Notes under the pieces: model-generated
The model's input: the letters and a program-made list of their open reading frames with translations, nothing else
Databases searched by the model: none
Told to the model about the DNA's origin: nothing
Shown: positions 56,066 to 64,000 of the stretch, in pieces
Position numbering within the stretch: the first letter of the stretch is position 1
Layout of the letters: the number at the start of each line of letters is the position of its first letter
Assembly (NCBI RefSeq): GCF_030519355.1
Contig: NZ_JAUMKC010000002.1
Span: 248,001-312,000, forward strand
Reading direction: 5' to 3'
DNA: 64,000 nucleotides
Source of the DNA: Mucilaginibacter sp. L3T2-6
GTDB taxonomy: Bacteria > Bacteroidota > Bacteroidia > Sphingobacteriales > Sphingobacteriaceae
Translations under genes and position numbers: made by a program

Positions 56066-56599
56066 ATGAAAAACTCAACAAAATGGATAGCATCGGTAGC
56101 AACTGCTGCTGCTATTTTTTTCTCGGTTAACGTAAAAGCTCAAACAGTAGAAAATGGAAAATGGCGCCTTGGTGTTGGCGTTGAAGGTGGTATACCAACC
56201 GGATCTTTGCATACCGATCCTGCATATTCAAAATTTGAATTAGGTGGTACAGCCCGCTTGCAATATGGGGTGGCAAATAACGTAGCTTTAACGCTAACAT
56301 CCGGCTACTATAACTTCTTCGCAACACAGGCTGCAAAAGATGTAGGTGGCGAAAGTTTCGGAGTAGTTCCGGTAAAACTTGGTGTTAAAGGCTTTGTTAC
56401 CAACAACATTTACTTAGGTGCAGAGGCCGGTGCCGGTTTTGAAACTAAGTATGACAAAAACACCAAGCTGATTTTATCACCAGCTGTAGGTTGGGCTAAC
56501 AAATCATGGGATGTAGGCGTTCGTTATGAAAACCTTTCGGGCCAAAGCGACACTTATGGTGTTGTAGCTCTTCGCCTGGCTTATGGCTTCGCCCTCTAA
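56066..56599 (+). CDS. Small outer-membrane beta-barrel protein
   Basis: A 177-residue exported protein with a signal peptide (ASVATAAAIFFSVNVKAQ). Alternating beta-strand pattern with Gly and aromatic residues (WRLGVGVEGGIPTGS, IYLGAEAGAGFETKY, WDVGVRYENLSGQ) and ends in YGFAL, a typical barrel C-terminus with about eight strands; OmpA/OmpX-like (outer membrane protein beta-barrel domain, PF13505-type). Structural or porin-like role; no partner evident. Has its own terminator. Confidence 0.85.
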   Translation: MKNSTKWIASVATAAAIFFSVNVKAQTVENGKWRLGVGVEGGIPTGSLHTDPAYSKFELGGTARLQYGVANNVALTLTSGYYNFFATQAAKDVGGESFGVVPVKLGVKGFVTNNIYLGAEAGAGFETKYDKNTKLILSPAVGWANKSWDVGVRYENLSGQSDTYGVVALRLAYGFAL

Positions 56600-56651
56600 T
56601 AACAAATAGCAAAATAATTATTTAAGCGTAGTGATTACGCATAAACAGAAG

Positions 56652-56676
56652 AGCCGCTCCAATTAGGGCGGCTTTT
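56652..56676 (+). terminator. Terminator of the beta-barrel gene
   Basis: AGCCGCTC (56652-56659) pairs with GGGCGGCT (56666-56673, one T-G pair) around a 6-base loop, followed by TTT. Confidence 0.7.
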
Positions 56677-56824
56677 CACTTTTTATACTATTTTAATCTC
56701 GGTATGGCCGCACTCTTAACGCAGCAGGCGCCAACTTTTATATTGCTTGGTTAAGTGCAAAAGCGGATTACGTGAGCTTTGTTGAATCGAATCCGACCAA
56801 CTATCTTATTTGATGACTAACAGA

Positions 56825-56854
56825 AAGCCCCTTACCGAGTTTGATAAGGGGCTT
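56825..56854 (-). terminator. Terminator of the aminotransferase gene
   Basis: AAGCCCCTTA (56825-56834) and TAAGGGGCTT (56845-56854) form a perfect 10-bp stem with a 10-base loop, 31 bases beyond the aminotransferase stop on the minus strand. Confidence 0.75.
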
Positions 56855-56884
56855 GTATGCATGAAGCAGGCAATTAAATTTTTA

Positions 56885-58078
56885 TTAGATTAACTTCCCT
56901 AACGCCTCTTTAATTCTTTTCATCGCCTCAACTAGTTTATCTTCTGCTGCTGCATAGCTGATGCGGATCGACTTTTTATCGCCGAAAGAATCACCGCCAA
57001 CGGTTGCAACGTGTGCATTTTCGAGCAGGAAGATAGCCAATTCATCGGCATCATTAATAGTAACACCATTGTAGCTTTTGCCGAAGAATGATGTTACATC
57101 GGGAAAGAAATAAAACGCGCCCTCGGGCAGGTTTACCTTCACGCCCGGAATTTCCTTCAGCAGGCCGTAAACCAGGTCGCGGCGCTTTTTGAATTCTTCG
57201 CGCATAGCCAATACAGTTTCCAGTCCGCCTTCGTAAGCTGCAACACCGGCGCGCTGCGTAATGGAGCAGGTTCCCGAAGTGATCTGCCCCTGCATTTTGT
57301 CACAGGCTGCGGCAATTTCTTTGTTCGACGCAGTGTAACCGATTCTCCAGCCGGTCATGGCAAACGCTTTTGACCAGCCATTGATGATGATCACGCGGTC
57401 TTTTATATAATCAAATTGTGCGATAGATTCGTGCTTATCCACAAAGTTGATATGCTCATAAATTTCGTCAGACAGGATATAAATGTCCGGATATTTTTCA
57501 AAAACTTTAGCCAGGCCTTCCAGTTCATCTTTGCTGTAAACGCTACCGGTAGGGTTACATGGCGACGAGAACATAAATAACTTGGTTTTTGGCGTGATTG
57601 CTGCCTCTAATTGTGCAGGGGTAATTTTAAAATCCTGCTCAACAGGCGCTTCAATGAATACGCTTACACCTTCGGCCAGTTTGACAACCTCAGAATACGA
57701 TACCCAGTAAGGGGTTGGGATGATCACTTCTTCGCCCGGGTTAACCAGGCAAAGCACCGCATTGGCAATGGCTTGTTTTGCGCCGGTTGAAACTACGATC
57801 TGGCTGAAATCATAATCCAGGCCGTTCTCGTTTTTTAGCTTGGCGGCTACAGCTTTTCTTAATTCGGGATAACCCGATACCGGGGTATAATAAGTAAAGT
57901 TTTGGTCCATAGCCTGTTTGGCAGCAGCCTTAATATGCTCAGGGGTATGAAAATCCGGTTCTCCAAAGCTAAGGCTTATCACATCAACGCCTTTCGCGGC
58001 GAGTTCACGGCCCATTTTGGCCATCTTGATAGTTGCTGATTCAGACAGGTTTTGTATCCTGTTACTTAATGTACTCAT
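56885..58078 (-). CDS. Pyridoxal-phosphate aminotransferase, aspartate aminotransferase-like (class I)
   Basis: A 397-residue class I aminotransferase of subgroup Ib. The PLP lysine is in NGWSKAFAMTGWRIGY; other marks are SFGEPDFHTPEHI, YTPVSGYPELR and SSPCNPTGSVYS. It is most likely an aspartate (or prephenate/aromatic) transaminase linking oxaloacetate and aspartate; exact specificity cannot be read. Monocistronic with own terminator. Confidence 0.92.
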   Translation of the reverse strand: MSTLSNRIQNLSESATIKMAKMGRELAAKGVDVISLSFGEPDFHTPEHIKAAAKQAMDQNFTYYTPVSGYPELRKAVAAKLKNENGLDYDFSQIVVSTGAKQAIANAVLCLVNPGEEVIIPTPYWVSYSEVVKLAEGVSVFIEAPVEQDFKITPAQLEAAITPKTKLFMFSSPCNPTGSVYSKDELEGLAKVFEKYPDIYILSDEIYEHINFVDKHESIAQFDYIKDRVIIINGWSKAFAMTGWRIGYTASNKEIAAACDKMQGQITSGTCSITQRAGVAAYEGGLETVLAMREEFKKRRDLVYGLLKEIPGVKVNLPEGAFYFFPDVTSFFGKSYNGVTINDADELAIFLLENAHVATVGGDSFGDKKSIRISYAAAEDKLVEAMKRIKEALGKLI

Positions 58079-58521
58079 GATTAATTAATTATTGCGCGGC
58101 AAATATAGAAAATCTCCTATGCGATAAATAATTAGATTTAAAAGAATTTGGTTTATAATATTGTTTTTTATAAATAACCACCATCTATTTTATGAATTAT
58201 ATAATTAATTCGCGGTTTTTTATGGGTTTAATAAATTGATACCCGTTATACTCCACTATTTTTTATCAATATGTTAATTTGAAATTCACGAAATTATTTA
58301 TTGCGGCGCAGGGGGCGTGATGCGTTACATCTCTTGCGCTGATTGACATATTTTAATTAGCCCATCATTCCAATACCGGTATGGTTAAAAATGTAAAGCA
58401 TTGCATCCCTGCAAGTAAAATCAAGCCTCTTAAAGCCGGCTCTTAATCGCCACTTTCATTTTTCAACAGAAACAACGTTTAAACATAAAATAGCTACTTT
58501 TGGCACCTAAATAATATCGAC
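58079..58521. other. Intergenic stretch between aminotransferase and CDF transporter
   Basis: 443 bases in a divergent gap, AT-rich, no gene. A TACTTTTG box at 58495-58502 lies 19 bases before the CDF start and may be its -7 element; no convincing -33 was seen. Confidence 0.5.
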
Positions 58522-59493
58522 TTGGGACAGCACAAAAGGATAATACTAGCAGCACTGATAACCGGTGTAGTCCTGATGCTCGCAAAATTCGTAGCTTATA
58601 TTTTAACCGCTTCAAACTTTGTGCTTACCGACGCTGCTGAAAGCATTGTTAATGTGGTAGCCAGTGCTTTTGCTTTTTTCAGTATCCATTTGTCGGCTCA
58701 GCCGCGTGACCATAACCATCCGTACGGGCACGGAAAGGTTGAATTTTTCTCTGTTTTTATAGAAGGTTCCCTCATTTCGATTGCGGCCATCATTATCATT
58801 ATCAAATCGGTTTACGGCATCTTTCACCCTGCTGCCGTGCACGATCTTATTACCGGCGCTATTATTATCGGTGCTACAGGATTAATTAACGGCACACTTG
58901 GCTTATACCTGGTCAAAAAGGGTAAAGCACTGCAATCAATCACTATTTATGCAGACGGTAAGCATCTGCTGGCTGATATGTTTACCAGCATTGGTTTGGT
59001 AGCAGGTTTGCTGCTGATACATTTTACGGCGATATTGTGGCTCGACAGCCTGCTTTCAATAGCCGTTGCTTTATATATACTTTACAGCGGTTACAGATTA
59101 GTTCGCCGCTCCGTTTCGGGGCTGATGGATGAAGCCGATTTCGAGGTTGTCACAAAATTACTGGAGGTCCTGAATAAAAAGCGCCAGGTGGAATGGATAG
59201 ATATCCATAACTTTCGGGCGCAAAAATATGGGAACGAACTGCATGTAGACTGCCACCTGACGCTGCCCAATTATTTTGATTTAAACAGGGTTCACGAGGA
59301 AATGAAGCGGGTAGACCGGTTGATAAATAATGAAGTAACCAAAACCGAATTGTTTATTCATGCCGACCCTTGTGTGCCTCAATGCTGTCACTATTGCAGC
59401 ATGCCCAACTGTCCTATTCGCAGCGAGGCAAAAACAGAAGACATCACCTGGACGATGGATAAAATTATCCGCAACCAAAAGCATTTTGAATAA
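58522..59493 (+). CDS. Cation diffusion facilitator (CDF) metal transporter with C-terminal Cys cluster
   Basis: A 323-residue protein starting with TTG (58522; no ATG in frame nearby). Six membrane helices at about residues 8-190 with the metal-site motifs VLTDAAES, PYGHGKVEFFS and ADGKHLLADMFTS, then a cytoplasmic domain. The C-terminal segment CVPQCCHYCSMPNC has five Cys in 14 residues, probably a metal-binding site (Zn, Fe or Co). It exports divalent cations against protons. NUDIX and bioA follow in overlapping arrangement. Confidence 0.9.
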   Translation: MGQHKRIILAALITGVVLMLAKFVAYILTASNFVLTDAAESIVNVVASAFAFFSIHLSAQPRDHNHPYGHGKVEFFSVFIEGSLISIAAIIIIIKSVYGIFHPAAVHDLITGAIIIGATGLINGTLGLYLVKKGKALQSITIYADGKHLLADMFTSIGLVAGLLLIHFTAILWLDSLLSIAVALYILYSGYRLVRRSVSGLMDEADFEVVTKLLEVLNKKRQVEWIDIHNFRAQKYGNELHVDCHLTLPNYFDLNRVHEEMKRVDRLINNEVTKTELFIHADPCVPQCCHYCSMPNCPIRSEAKTEDITWTMDKIIRNQKHFE

Positions 59494-59933
59494 TGTACCC
59501 ATTCAACGTACGTGTTTACGGCATTTTAGTAAACGATGATAACCAGGTGCTCATCAGCGATGAGCAGGAGTATGGCATGCGCTTTACCAAATTCCCTGGC
59601 GGCGGCCTGGAACATGGCGAAGGTTTGATTGACGGGCTTAAACGGGAATTTGTTGAAGAATGTAATTTAAGTATCGAGGTCATCAGTCATTTTTATACGA
59701 CGGATTTTTATGTGAGATCGGCTTTTAACGACTCCCAGGTGATTAGCGTGTATTACCTGGTTAAGAACATCGAGCCGATAAATCTTAACATAAAGACAGT
59801 TGTTTTCGATTTTGACAGCGACGGAGAAGTTTTGCAGGCTTTCCGATGGGTGAAAGTTCATGAATTAAATACAGATGATTTTATTTTCCCGACCGATAAG
59901 AAGGTGGCGGAATTGTTAAAGAATACAATATGA
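59493..59933 (+). CDS. NUDIX hydrolase
   Basis: A 146-residue NUDIX protein with box G-x5-E-x7-REUxEE: GGGLEHGEGLIDGLKREFVEEC (cited: GLEHGEGLIDG, REFVEEC). It hydrolyses a nucleoside diphosphate linked to another moiety; substrate unknown. The ATG at 59493 shares its A with the stop codon of the CDF gene (TAATG), and its stop overlaps bioA, so all three are one transcript. Confidence 0.88.
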   Translation: MYPFNVRVYGILVNDDNQVLISDEQEYGMRFTKFPGGGLEHGEGLIDGLKREFVEECNLSIEVISHFYTTDFYVRSAFNDSQVISVYYLVKNIEPINLNIKTVVFDFDSDGEVLQAFRWVKVHELNTDDFIFPTDKKVAELLKNTI

Positions 59934-61195
59934 ACCTTGTTGAACGTGATTTAAAAGTAATATGGCACCCTTATACGCAAATGCAGACTGCATTGCCGCC
60001 CATACCAATAGTACGCGGCGAAGGGGCATGCTTATTTGATGAGGATGGAAAAAAATATATCGATGCGGTATCCTCATGGTGGGTGAATATCCACGGTCAT
60101 GCGCATCCCCATATTGCTCAAAAAGTTGCTGAACAGCTAAATAAGCTTGAGCACGTAATATTTGCAGGTTTTACTCATGAAGGCGCTGTTGAGTTAGGGG
60201 AGCGGTTGTTGAAGCTGCTACCGGGTAATCAGAAAAAGGTTTTCTACTCGGATAATGGTTCAACGGCCGTTGAAGTAGCCATAAAAATGTGCCTGCAATA
60301 CTGGCATAACAGGGGAGAAGCGCGAACTAAAATATTGGCTTTCAACAATGCCTACCACGGCGATACTTTTGGTGCTATGGCGGTAAGCGGCCGCAGTGCG
60401 TTTACCGCGGCTTTCGATAGTTTATTGTTTGAGGTGGAGTTTATCGATTTGCCGGATGCAGGTAATATCGAACGTCTTAAATCTCACATCTCACATCTCA
60501 AATCTCAGCTGGCGTGCTTCATTTTTGAGCCGCTGGTGCAGGGTGCAGGCGGTATGATCATGTACGAAGCGCAATATTTGGAGGAACTGATGGCCCACTG
60601 CAGGCAGGAAGGCGTTTTGATGATTGACGACGAGGTGTTTACCGGCTTTGGGCGCACAGGTAAACCATTTGCCTGTTATCATGTAAACCAACAGCCGGAC
60701 ATCATGTGTTTTTCTAAAGGCTTAACCGGGGGCACAATGGCCCTTGGGGTTACCACGTGCAGCACACAGATTTACGATGCTTTTTTATCGGATGATAAGC
60801 TGAAAACGCTATTCCACGGGCATTCATTTACTGCCAACCCGGTAGCTTGCGCCGCCGCCTTAGCCAGTATGGATTTATTTACAGATCCGTCCACGCAGAA
60901 AAACATCGATAGAATTTGTGCGGCGCACTTAGAGTTCTCACAAAAAATCGAGTATCACCCCAAGGTTAAAACCATACGGCAAACAGGAACCATACTGGCC
61001 ATGGAATGGGAGACCGGCGACAATACCTCGTACTTTAATTCATTAAGGGATAAATTGTACCAATATTTTTTAGCTGCAGGCATAATATTGCGTCCCCTTG
61101 GTAACGTTATTTATATTTTACCCCCGTATTGCATTACTGACGATGAATTAAATTACGTTTACGCCAAAGTCGCGCAAGCGTTAGAAGAGATATGA
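59930..61195 (+). CDS. bioA: Adenosylmethionine-8-amino-7-oxononanoate aminotransferase
   Basis: A 421-residue class III aminotransferase. MNLVERDLKVIWHPYTQM is the BioA N-terminus, SSWWVNIHGHAHP and NAYHGDTFGAMAVSG hold substrate and PLP contacts, DDEVFTGFGRTGK binds PLP, and the lysine is in CFSKGLTGGTMALG. It converts KAPA to DAPA in biotin synthesis using S-adenosylmethionine as amino donor. No other bio gene is nearby. ATGA overlap with the NUDIX gene. Confidence 0.94.
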   Translation: MNLVERDLKVIWHPYTQMQTALPPIPIVRGEGACLFDEDGKKYIDAVSSWWVNIHGHAHPHIAQKVAEQLNKLEHVIFAGFTHEGAVELGERLLKLLPGNQKKVFYSDNGSTAVEVAIKMCLQYWHNRGEARTKILAFNNAYHGDTFGAMAVSGRSAFTAAFDSLLFEVEFIDLPDAGNIERLKSHISHLKSQLACFIFEPLVQGAGGMIMYEAQYLEELMAHCRQEGVLMIDDEVFTGFGRTGKPFACYHVNQQPDIMCFSKGLTGGTMALGVTTCSTQIYDAFLSDDKLKTLFHGHSFTANPVACAAALASMDLFTDPSTQKNIDRICAAHLEFSQKIEYHPKVKTIRQTGTILAMEWETGDNTSYFNSLRDKLYQYFLAAGIILRPLGNVIYILPPYCITDDELNYVYAKVAQALEEI

Positions 61196-61259
61196 TCTCA
61201 ACGGTTTTAATCATTTACTTGATTAAATAGTTGATCAATCGTTAAAATCAAAAAACTAA

Positions 61260-61871
61260 ATGGAACTTAAAAACATACTGCCTGTAATTATAAACGATAA
61301 TGTGCTGCATGCCAAATGGCTCAACACGCTTTCGCTGATGGAAAACACCGGGGCACGTAAGATATCGGCCAGCGAAGACCCGGTTATGGTGACTTACATT
61401 GTGCTGAAGCATGCCGCCGAAGAGCACAGGCATGCCTTCTATTTGAAAAAGCAAATCGAAAAGACCCTGACAAGTTGCCCCACTTATGCGCCGGAATTGT
61501 TATTGGCGCCAGTGTTTAGCAAGTATTACTTAAATCAGTTGGACATACAGATCAGCAGATATTTGAAACAGGCTTTAAGGCTCAACGGTCGTGATTTACG
61601 CTTTGCTGCGTATTTATTGGTTACCTACGCCATCGAGGTACGCGCTGATGAACTTTACCCGGTATATCAGCAGGCGCTTGACGATGCTGGCAGTAAAGTA
61701 AATGTAAAGTCGATTATTCTGGAGGAGGAAGGGCACCTGGAAGAGATGATCAGCCAGTTAAAAACATTTTCGCCGCAATGGGAGGAGCATGCAAAGATTG
61801 CCGTTGAGTACGAAAGTCAATTGTTTAACGACTGGATCAATGCGCTTTCTGAAGAATTGATTGCGGCATAG
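61260..61871 (+). CDS. Ferritin-like di-iron helical protein (hypothetical)
   Basis: A 203-residue all-helical protein. Candidate metal ligands in the ferritin-like pattern are E-x-x-H in AAEEHRHAF and E-x-x-H in LEEEGHLEEM, with Glu in EVRADELYP. No signal peptide. It resembles the rubrerythrin/ferritin-like superfamily of uncharacterised proteins (iron storage, oxygen use or hydroxylase). It follows bioA by 64 bases in the same direction; link to biotin metabolism is not shown. Confidence 0.55.
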   Translation: MELKNILPVIINDNVLHAKWLNTLSLMENTGARKISASEDPVMVTYIVLKHAAEEHRHAFYLKKQIEKTLTSCPTYAPELLLAPVFSKYYLNQLDIQISRYLKQALRLNGRDLRFAAYLLVTYAIEVRADELYPVYQQALDDAGSKVNVKSIILEEEGHLEEMISQLKTFSPQWEEHAKIAVEYESQLFNDWINALSEELIAA

Positions 61872-61937
61872 CCGGCGGCTGAGGAAACCCCGCTTATAGC
61901 AGACGCCTTATCATACTAAGTGTAATGATTTGACAAA

Positions 61938-62866
61938 CATCCAGGCTCATAAAAATGTAACTCATAAATAACAAGGAGGATTTATGAAACAGCATTTAAA
62001 GGAGGATGTGAACAATCTGCCGCAATTGGATAAAGCTTGCGGTTTGGATATGCACAAAGACAAGATCGTTGGCTTTATTTCCTGCAAGGATGGTAGCCAA
62101 CAGGCTCTGAGAGAGTTTGGGACGTTTACGTGTGAACTTAAACAAATCAAAGAGTGGCTGCAAGCCAGCAATGTTGAAGATTGCTTGATGGAAAGCACGG
62201 GGATCTACTGGATGAGTTTGTATGCCATACTTATCGAAGCTGGTGTTTAATGTAACAGTGGCTAATCCCGTTCACATCAAACAGATTCCAAAACGGAAGA
62301 CAGATCGCAAAGACGCCAGGTGGCTCTGCACTTTACTATTGCATGGATTGGTTCGTGCCAGTTTTATGCCAGACAATGATCAGCGGAAATTGAGGGATTA
62401 TTGTCGCGGTCGCTTATTTTATACATGGCAGCAAAGCAAGACGCAAAACAGGGTGCTGAAGATTTTAGAAAGCAATCAAACTGCGGTCAGTAATAAGCAC
62501 CATTCATACCAAGACGGCAATGGACATCATTCGTTTGTTGGCGGATGGTGTTACCGACAAGGAAGCCCTACTGAATTGTTCGAGAGGTCAAATCAAACAA
62601 AAGAACGGATGAAAGCACAAAAAGCCATTGTAGCTGTAGCGAGAAACTGCTTAAAGTAGTTTATAAAACACTGGAAACATTAACCATTTATAAAGAAAGG
62701 GGTATTGCTCACTTTGTCGATTTGCAAGCCAAAGCGGCATTGTATCATAAAAAGCAGCTATCGTGGTCACAAATCAAAGATAATAGAATGCACTAAAAGG
62801 ACGGAAAAGGTAATAGAATAAAAGTCTGAAACCTAAGCTGCCAAATCTGTAGATAGCATCCAGGCT
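61938..62866. mobile_element. IS110-family element remnant with flanking direct repeats
   Basis: CATCCAGGCT occurs at 61938-61947 and 62857-62866 on both sides of the transposase remnant, the only exact 10-base repeat I noticed around it. It may mark the element's ends or target core. The upstream 45 bases and the downstream 60 bases could include the non-coding segments that in IS110 elements encode a bridge RNA. Extent uncertain. Confidence 0.5.
61984..62796 (+). pseudogene. Decayed IS110-family transposase
   Basis: An IS110-type transposase in pieces. The DEDD domain opens at 61984 (LDKACGLDMHKDKIV, then ESTGIYWM), shifts frame at about 62247, continues as VTVANPVHIKQI, KTDRKDARWL and LRDYCRGR, shifts again near 62490 (TAMDIIRLLADGVTDKEALL), and a further shift near 62640 gives KLLKVVYKTLETLTIYKERGI to a stop at 62796. 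The Transposase_20 core between 62590 and 62610 is deleted. All DEDD acidic residues survive, but the protein cannot be made. A strong SD-like AAGGAGGA (61973-61980) precedes it, unlike resident genes. Confidence 0.85.
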
Positions 62867-63105
62867 TGTTCCAAGAGAACGCAGAGGAAACTTATTTTTT
62901 ATAATGATGAGGCGCAAAACGGTATAGCGCTAATGATAAGTTAGCTTGAATTTTCATACAATTAATCAGTAATTCTATGTCTGAGGATGATTAAAATATG
63001 TATTAACTTCCAATAAGGATGATATTTAACTGTTCGTTTAAAAGTAAGCCGTAAAATGTTTCAGTTGTGATGTAACCTGAAGTTTCTTCATGTCGTCATA
63101 ATTGT
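62867..63105. other. Gap between IS110 remnant and hydrolase gene
   Basis: About 240 AT-rich bases without recognisable gene or clear promoter box. Confidence 0.5.
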
Positions 63106-64000
63106 ATGAAACGTTTCCTAACCCTATTGTTTGTCATCTTAGTCTTTAGTCTTTCGTCTTATGCGCAGAAAAATAAGGGCCTCTTATTAAAATTATTGGG
63201 TGACATGCCTAAACCTCCTCCATTAACAGTTGATACTTTAGGAAAGGTAAGCATAGATGGGGGCTGGCGTTACAAAATCAGGTATTTATCAGAAGATAGT
63301 AACACATATTTTCACTCCCCTAAAGATTATATAGACGCTTACTTATTTATACCTCGCCACACAAAAGACACAAAGCTCCCCGCAATAATTGCTATACATC
63401 AAGATGGTGCTCATAATTATATAGGTAAAGATGAACCTGCGGGTATTGCTGGCGATGAAGACCAGCATTATGGTATTGAACTCTTTAAACGAGGATATAT
63501 AGTTATATGCCCTGACAGATTTTGTCATGGCAATAGAAGAAGAATCGCCAATCCTGACACTACGGCTGATCTTTGGAATGAAGGGACAATATTATCAATA
63601 GAACACTGGGGTGGACAGCTTTTGTCTATTGGAAGGACTGCTATGGGTAAAGAAGTCTATGATTTGGAAAGAACAATGGATGTTCTTTATTCAATTCCTG
63701 CAGTTGACAAAAGCCGGATAGGAGCTATTGGGCATTCTGCTGGAGGGAATGCTCTTGCCTACTTCATGTTTGCTGATCCCAGAGTTAAGTTAGGTGTCTC
63801 ATCTTGCGGCGTGTTTGAGATGGCTAATTGGTATGATGAAAAAGCTCCAATGAAACGTTATACATTTACAGTAATACCAAACTTTGTAAATGTTGCCCGT
63901 ACATCAGATTTTGTTGCCCTTATTGCACCCAGGCCCTTCTTAATGACCAGGGGTTTATGGGAATGGGGCCAGGAAACTGATGAGGAAAAAACTAAGAGCA
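63106..64000 (+). CDS. Secreted alpha/beta hydrolase (dienelactone hydrolase-like), partial
   Basis: Starts at ATG 63106 and stays open for 298 codons to the window edge. Signal peptide (LTLLFVILVFSLSSYAQ). Alpha/beta-hydrolase features: IIAIHQDGAHNYIGKDEPAG (oxyanion-side HQDG), VICPDRFCHGNRR, and the nucleophile Ser211 in GAIGHSAGGNALAYF. The charge-relay Asp and His are not yet seen as they would lie near or beyond the edge (PFLMTRG region begins that part). Likely an esterase/acetylxylan esterase-type hydrolase acting outside the cytoplasm; substrate unknown. Confidence 0.8.
   Translation, partial: MKRFLTLLFVILVFSLSSYAQKNKGLLLKLLGDMPKPPPLTVDTLGKVSIDGGWRYKIRYLSEDSNTYFHSPKDYIDAYLFIPRHTKDTKLPAIIAIHQDGAHNYIGKDEPAGIAGDEDQHYGIELFKRGYIVICPDRFCHGNRRRIANPDTTADLWNEGTILSIEHWGGQLLSIGRTAMGKEVYDLERTMDVLYSIPAVDKSRIGAIGHSAGGNALAYFMFADPRVKLGVSSCGVFEMANWYDEKAPMKRYTFTVIPNFVNVARTSDFVALIAPRPFLMTRGLWEWGQETDEEKTKS

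Noticed and set aside
58381..58446. 21-codon frame upstream of the CDF gene
   Set aside because: Too short, no coupling to the next gene, and unremarkable composition.

Overview
The window looks like chromosomal DNA of a member of the Bacteroidota, most likely Sphingobacteriaceae (a Mucilaginibacter- or Pedobacter-like organism). The evidence is promoters of the Bacteroidota type (TTG or TTTG, about 19-20 bases, TAnnTTTG) upstream of rpsO and others, near absence of Shine-Dalgarno sequences, families typical of the phylum (DUF5686 outer-membrane proteins, beta-CASP MBL nucleases, glycoside hydrolase family 2 enzymes, RND pumps with TolC) and a complete sphingolipid locus. The genus is inference. 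No phage, plasmid or CRISPR is visible.

Layout. 1-13 kb: scattered redox, stress and regulatory genes: an SDR fragment, a secreted class II cyclic-nucleotide phosphodiesterase, an AraC regulator ahead of an AhpD-like/DUF302/quinone-oxidoreductase-like set, a 2OG-Fe dioxygenase, a lysine/alanine-rich histone-like protein, an ECF sigma factor, a ClC channel and a divergent cysteine-rich Crp/Fnr regulator. 13.3-17.2 kb: tRNA-Ser(TGA) and a minus-strand envelope operon (PASTA, rhodanese, MltG, thioesterase, YihY). 18.4-22.5 kb: LysR/methyltransferase and AsnC/PD40 divergent pairs and another thioesterase. 22.5-31.3 kb: housekeeping (rpsO, pnp, rpe, serC, serA, MBL RNase) interrupted by a REP-associated tyrosine transposase between two near-identical palindrome clusters. 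31.5-38.5 kb: a secreted GH2 enzyme, small conserved proteins, a CAP-domain protein and a TPR protein whose membrane anchor lies behind an A9 frameshift.

The centrepiece is 38.8-49.5 kb, all on the minus strand. In transcription order it holds serine palmitoyltransferase, a GNAT-fold acyltransferase (candidate ceramide synthase), an NAD-dependent epimerase-like reductase (candidate ceramide reductase), myo-inositol-3-phosphate synthase, a PgpA-like phosphatase, a DUF5686 outer-membrane protein, a CDP-alcohol phosphatidyltransferase, a fatty acid hydroxylase and an AUR1-like PAP2 protein. Together they could make hydroxylated inositol-phosphoceramide starting from serine, acyl donors and glucose-6-phosphate. 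The serine-forming genes serC and serA lie 20 kb away in the same window.

49.8-64 kb: divergent from the sphingolipid locus is a tripartite RND efflux system, followed by a beta-barrel protein, an aspartate-type aminotransferase, a CDF metal transporter, NUDIX, bioA, a ferritin-like protein, a decayed IS110 element and the start of a secreted alpha/beta hydrolase that leaves the window.
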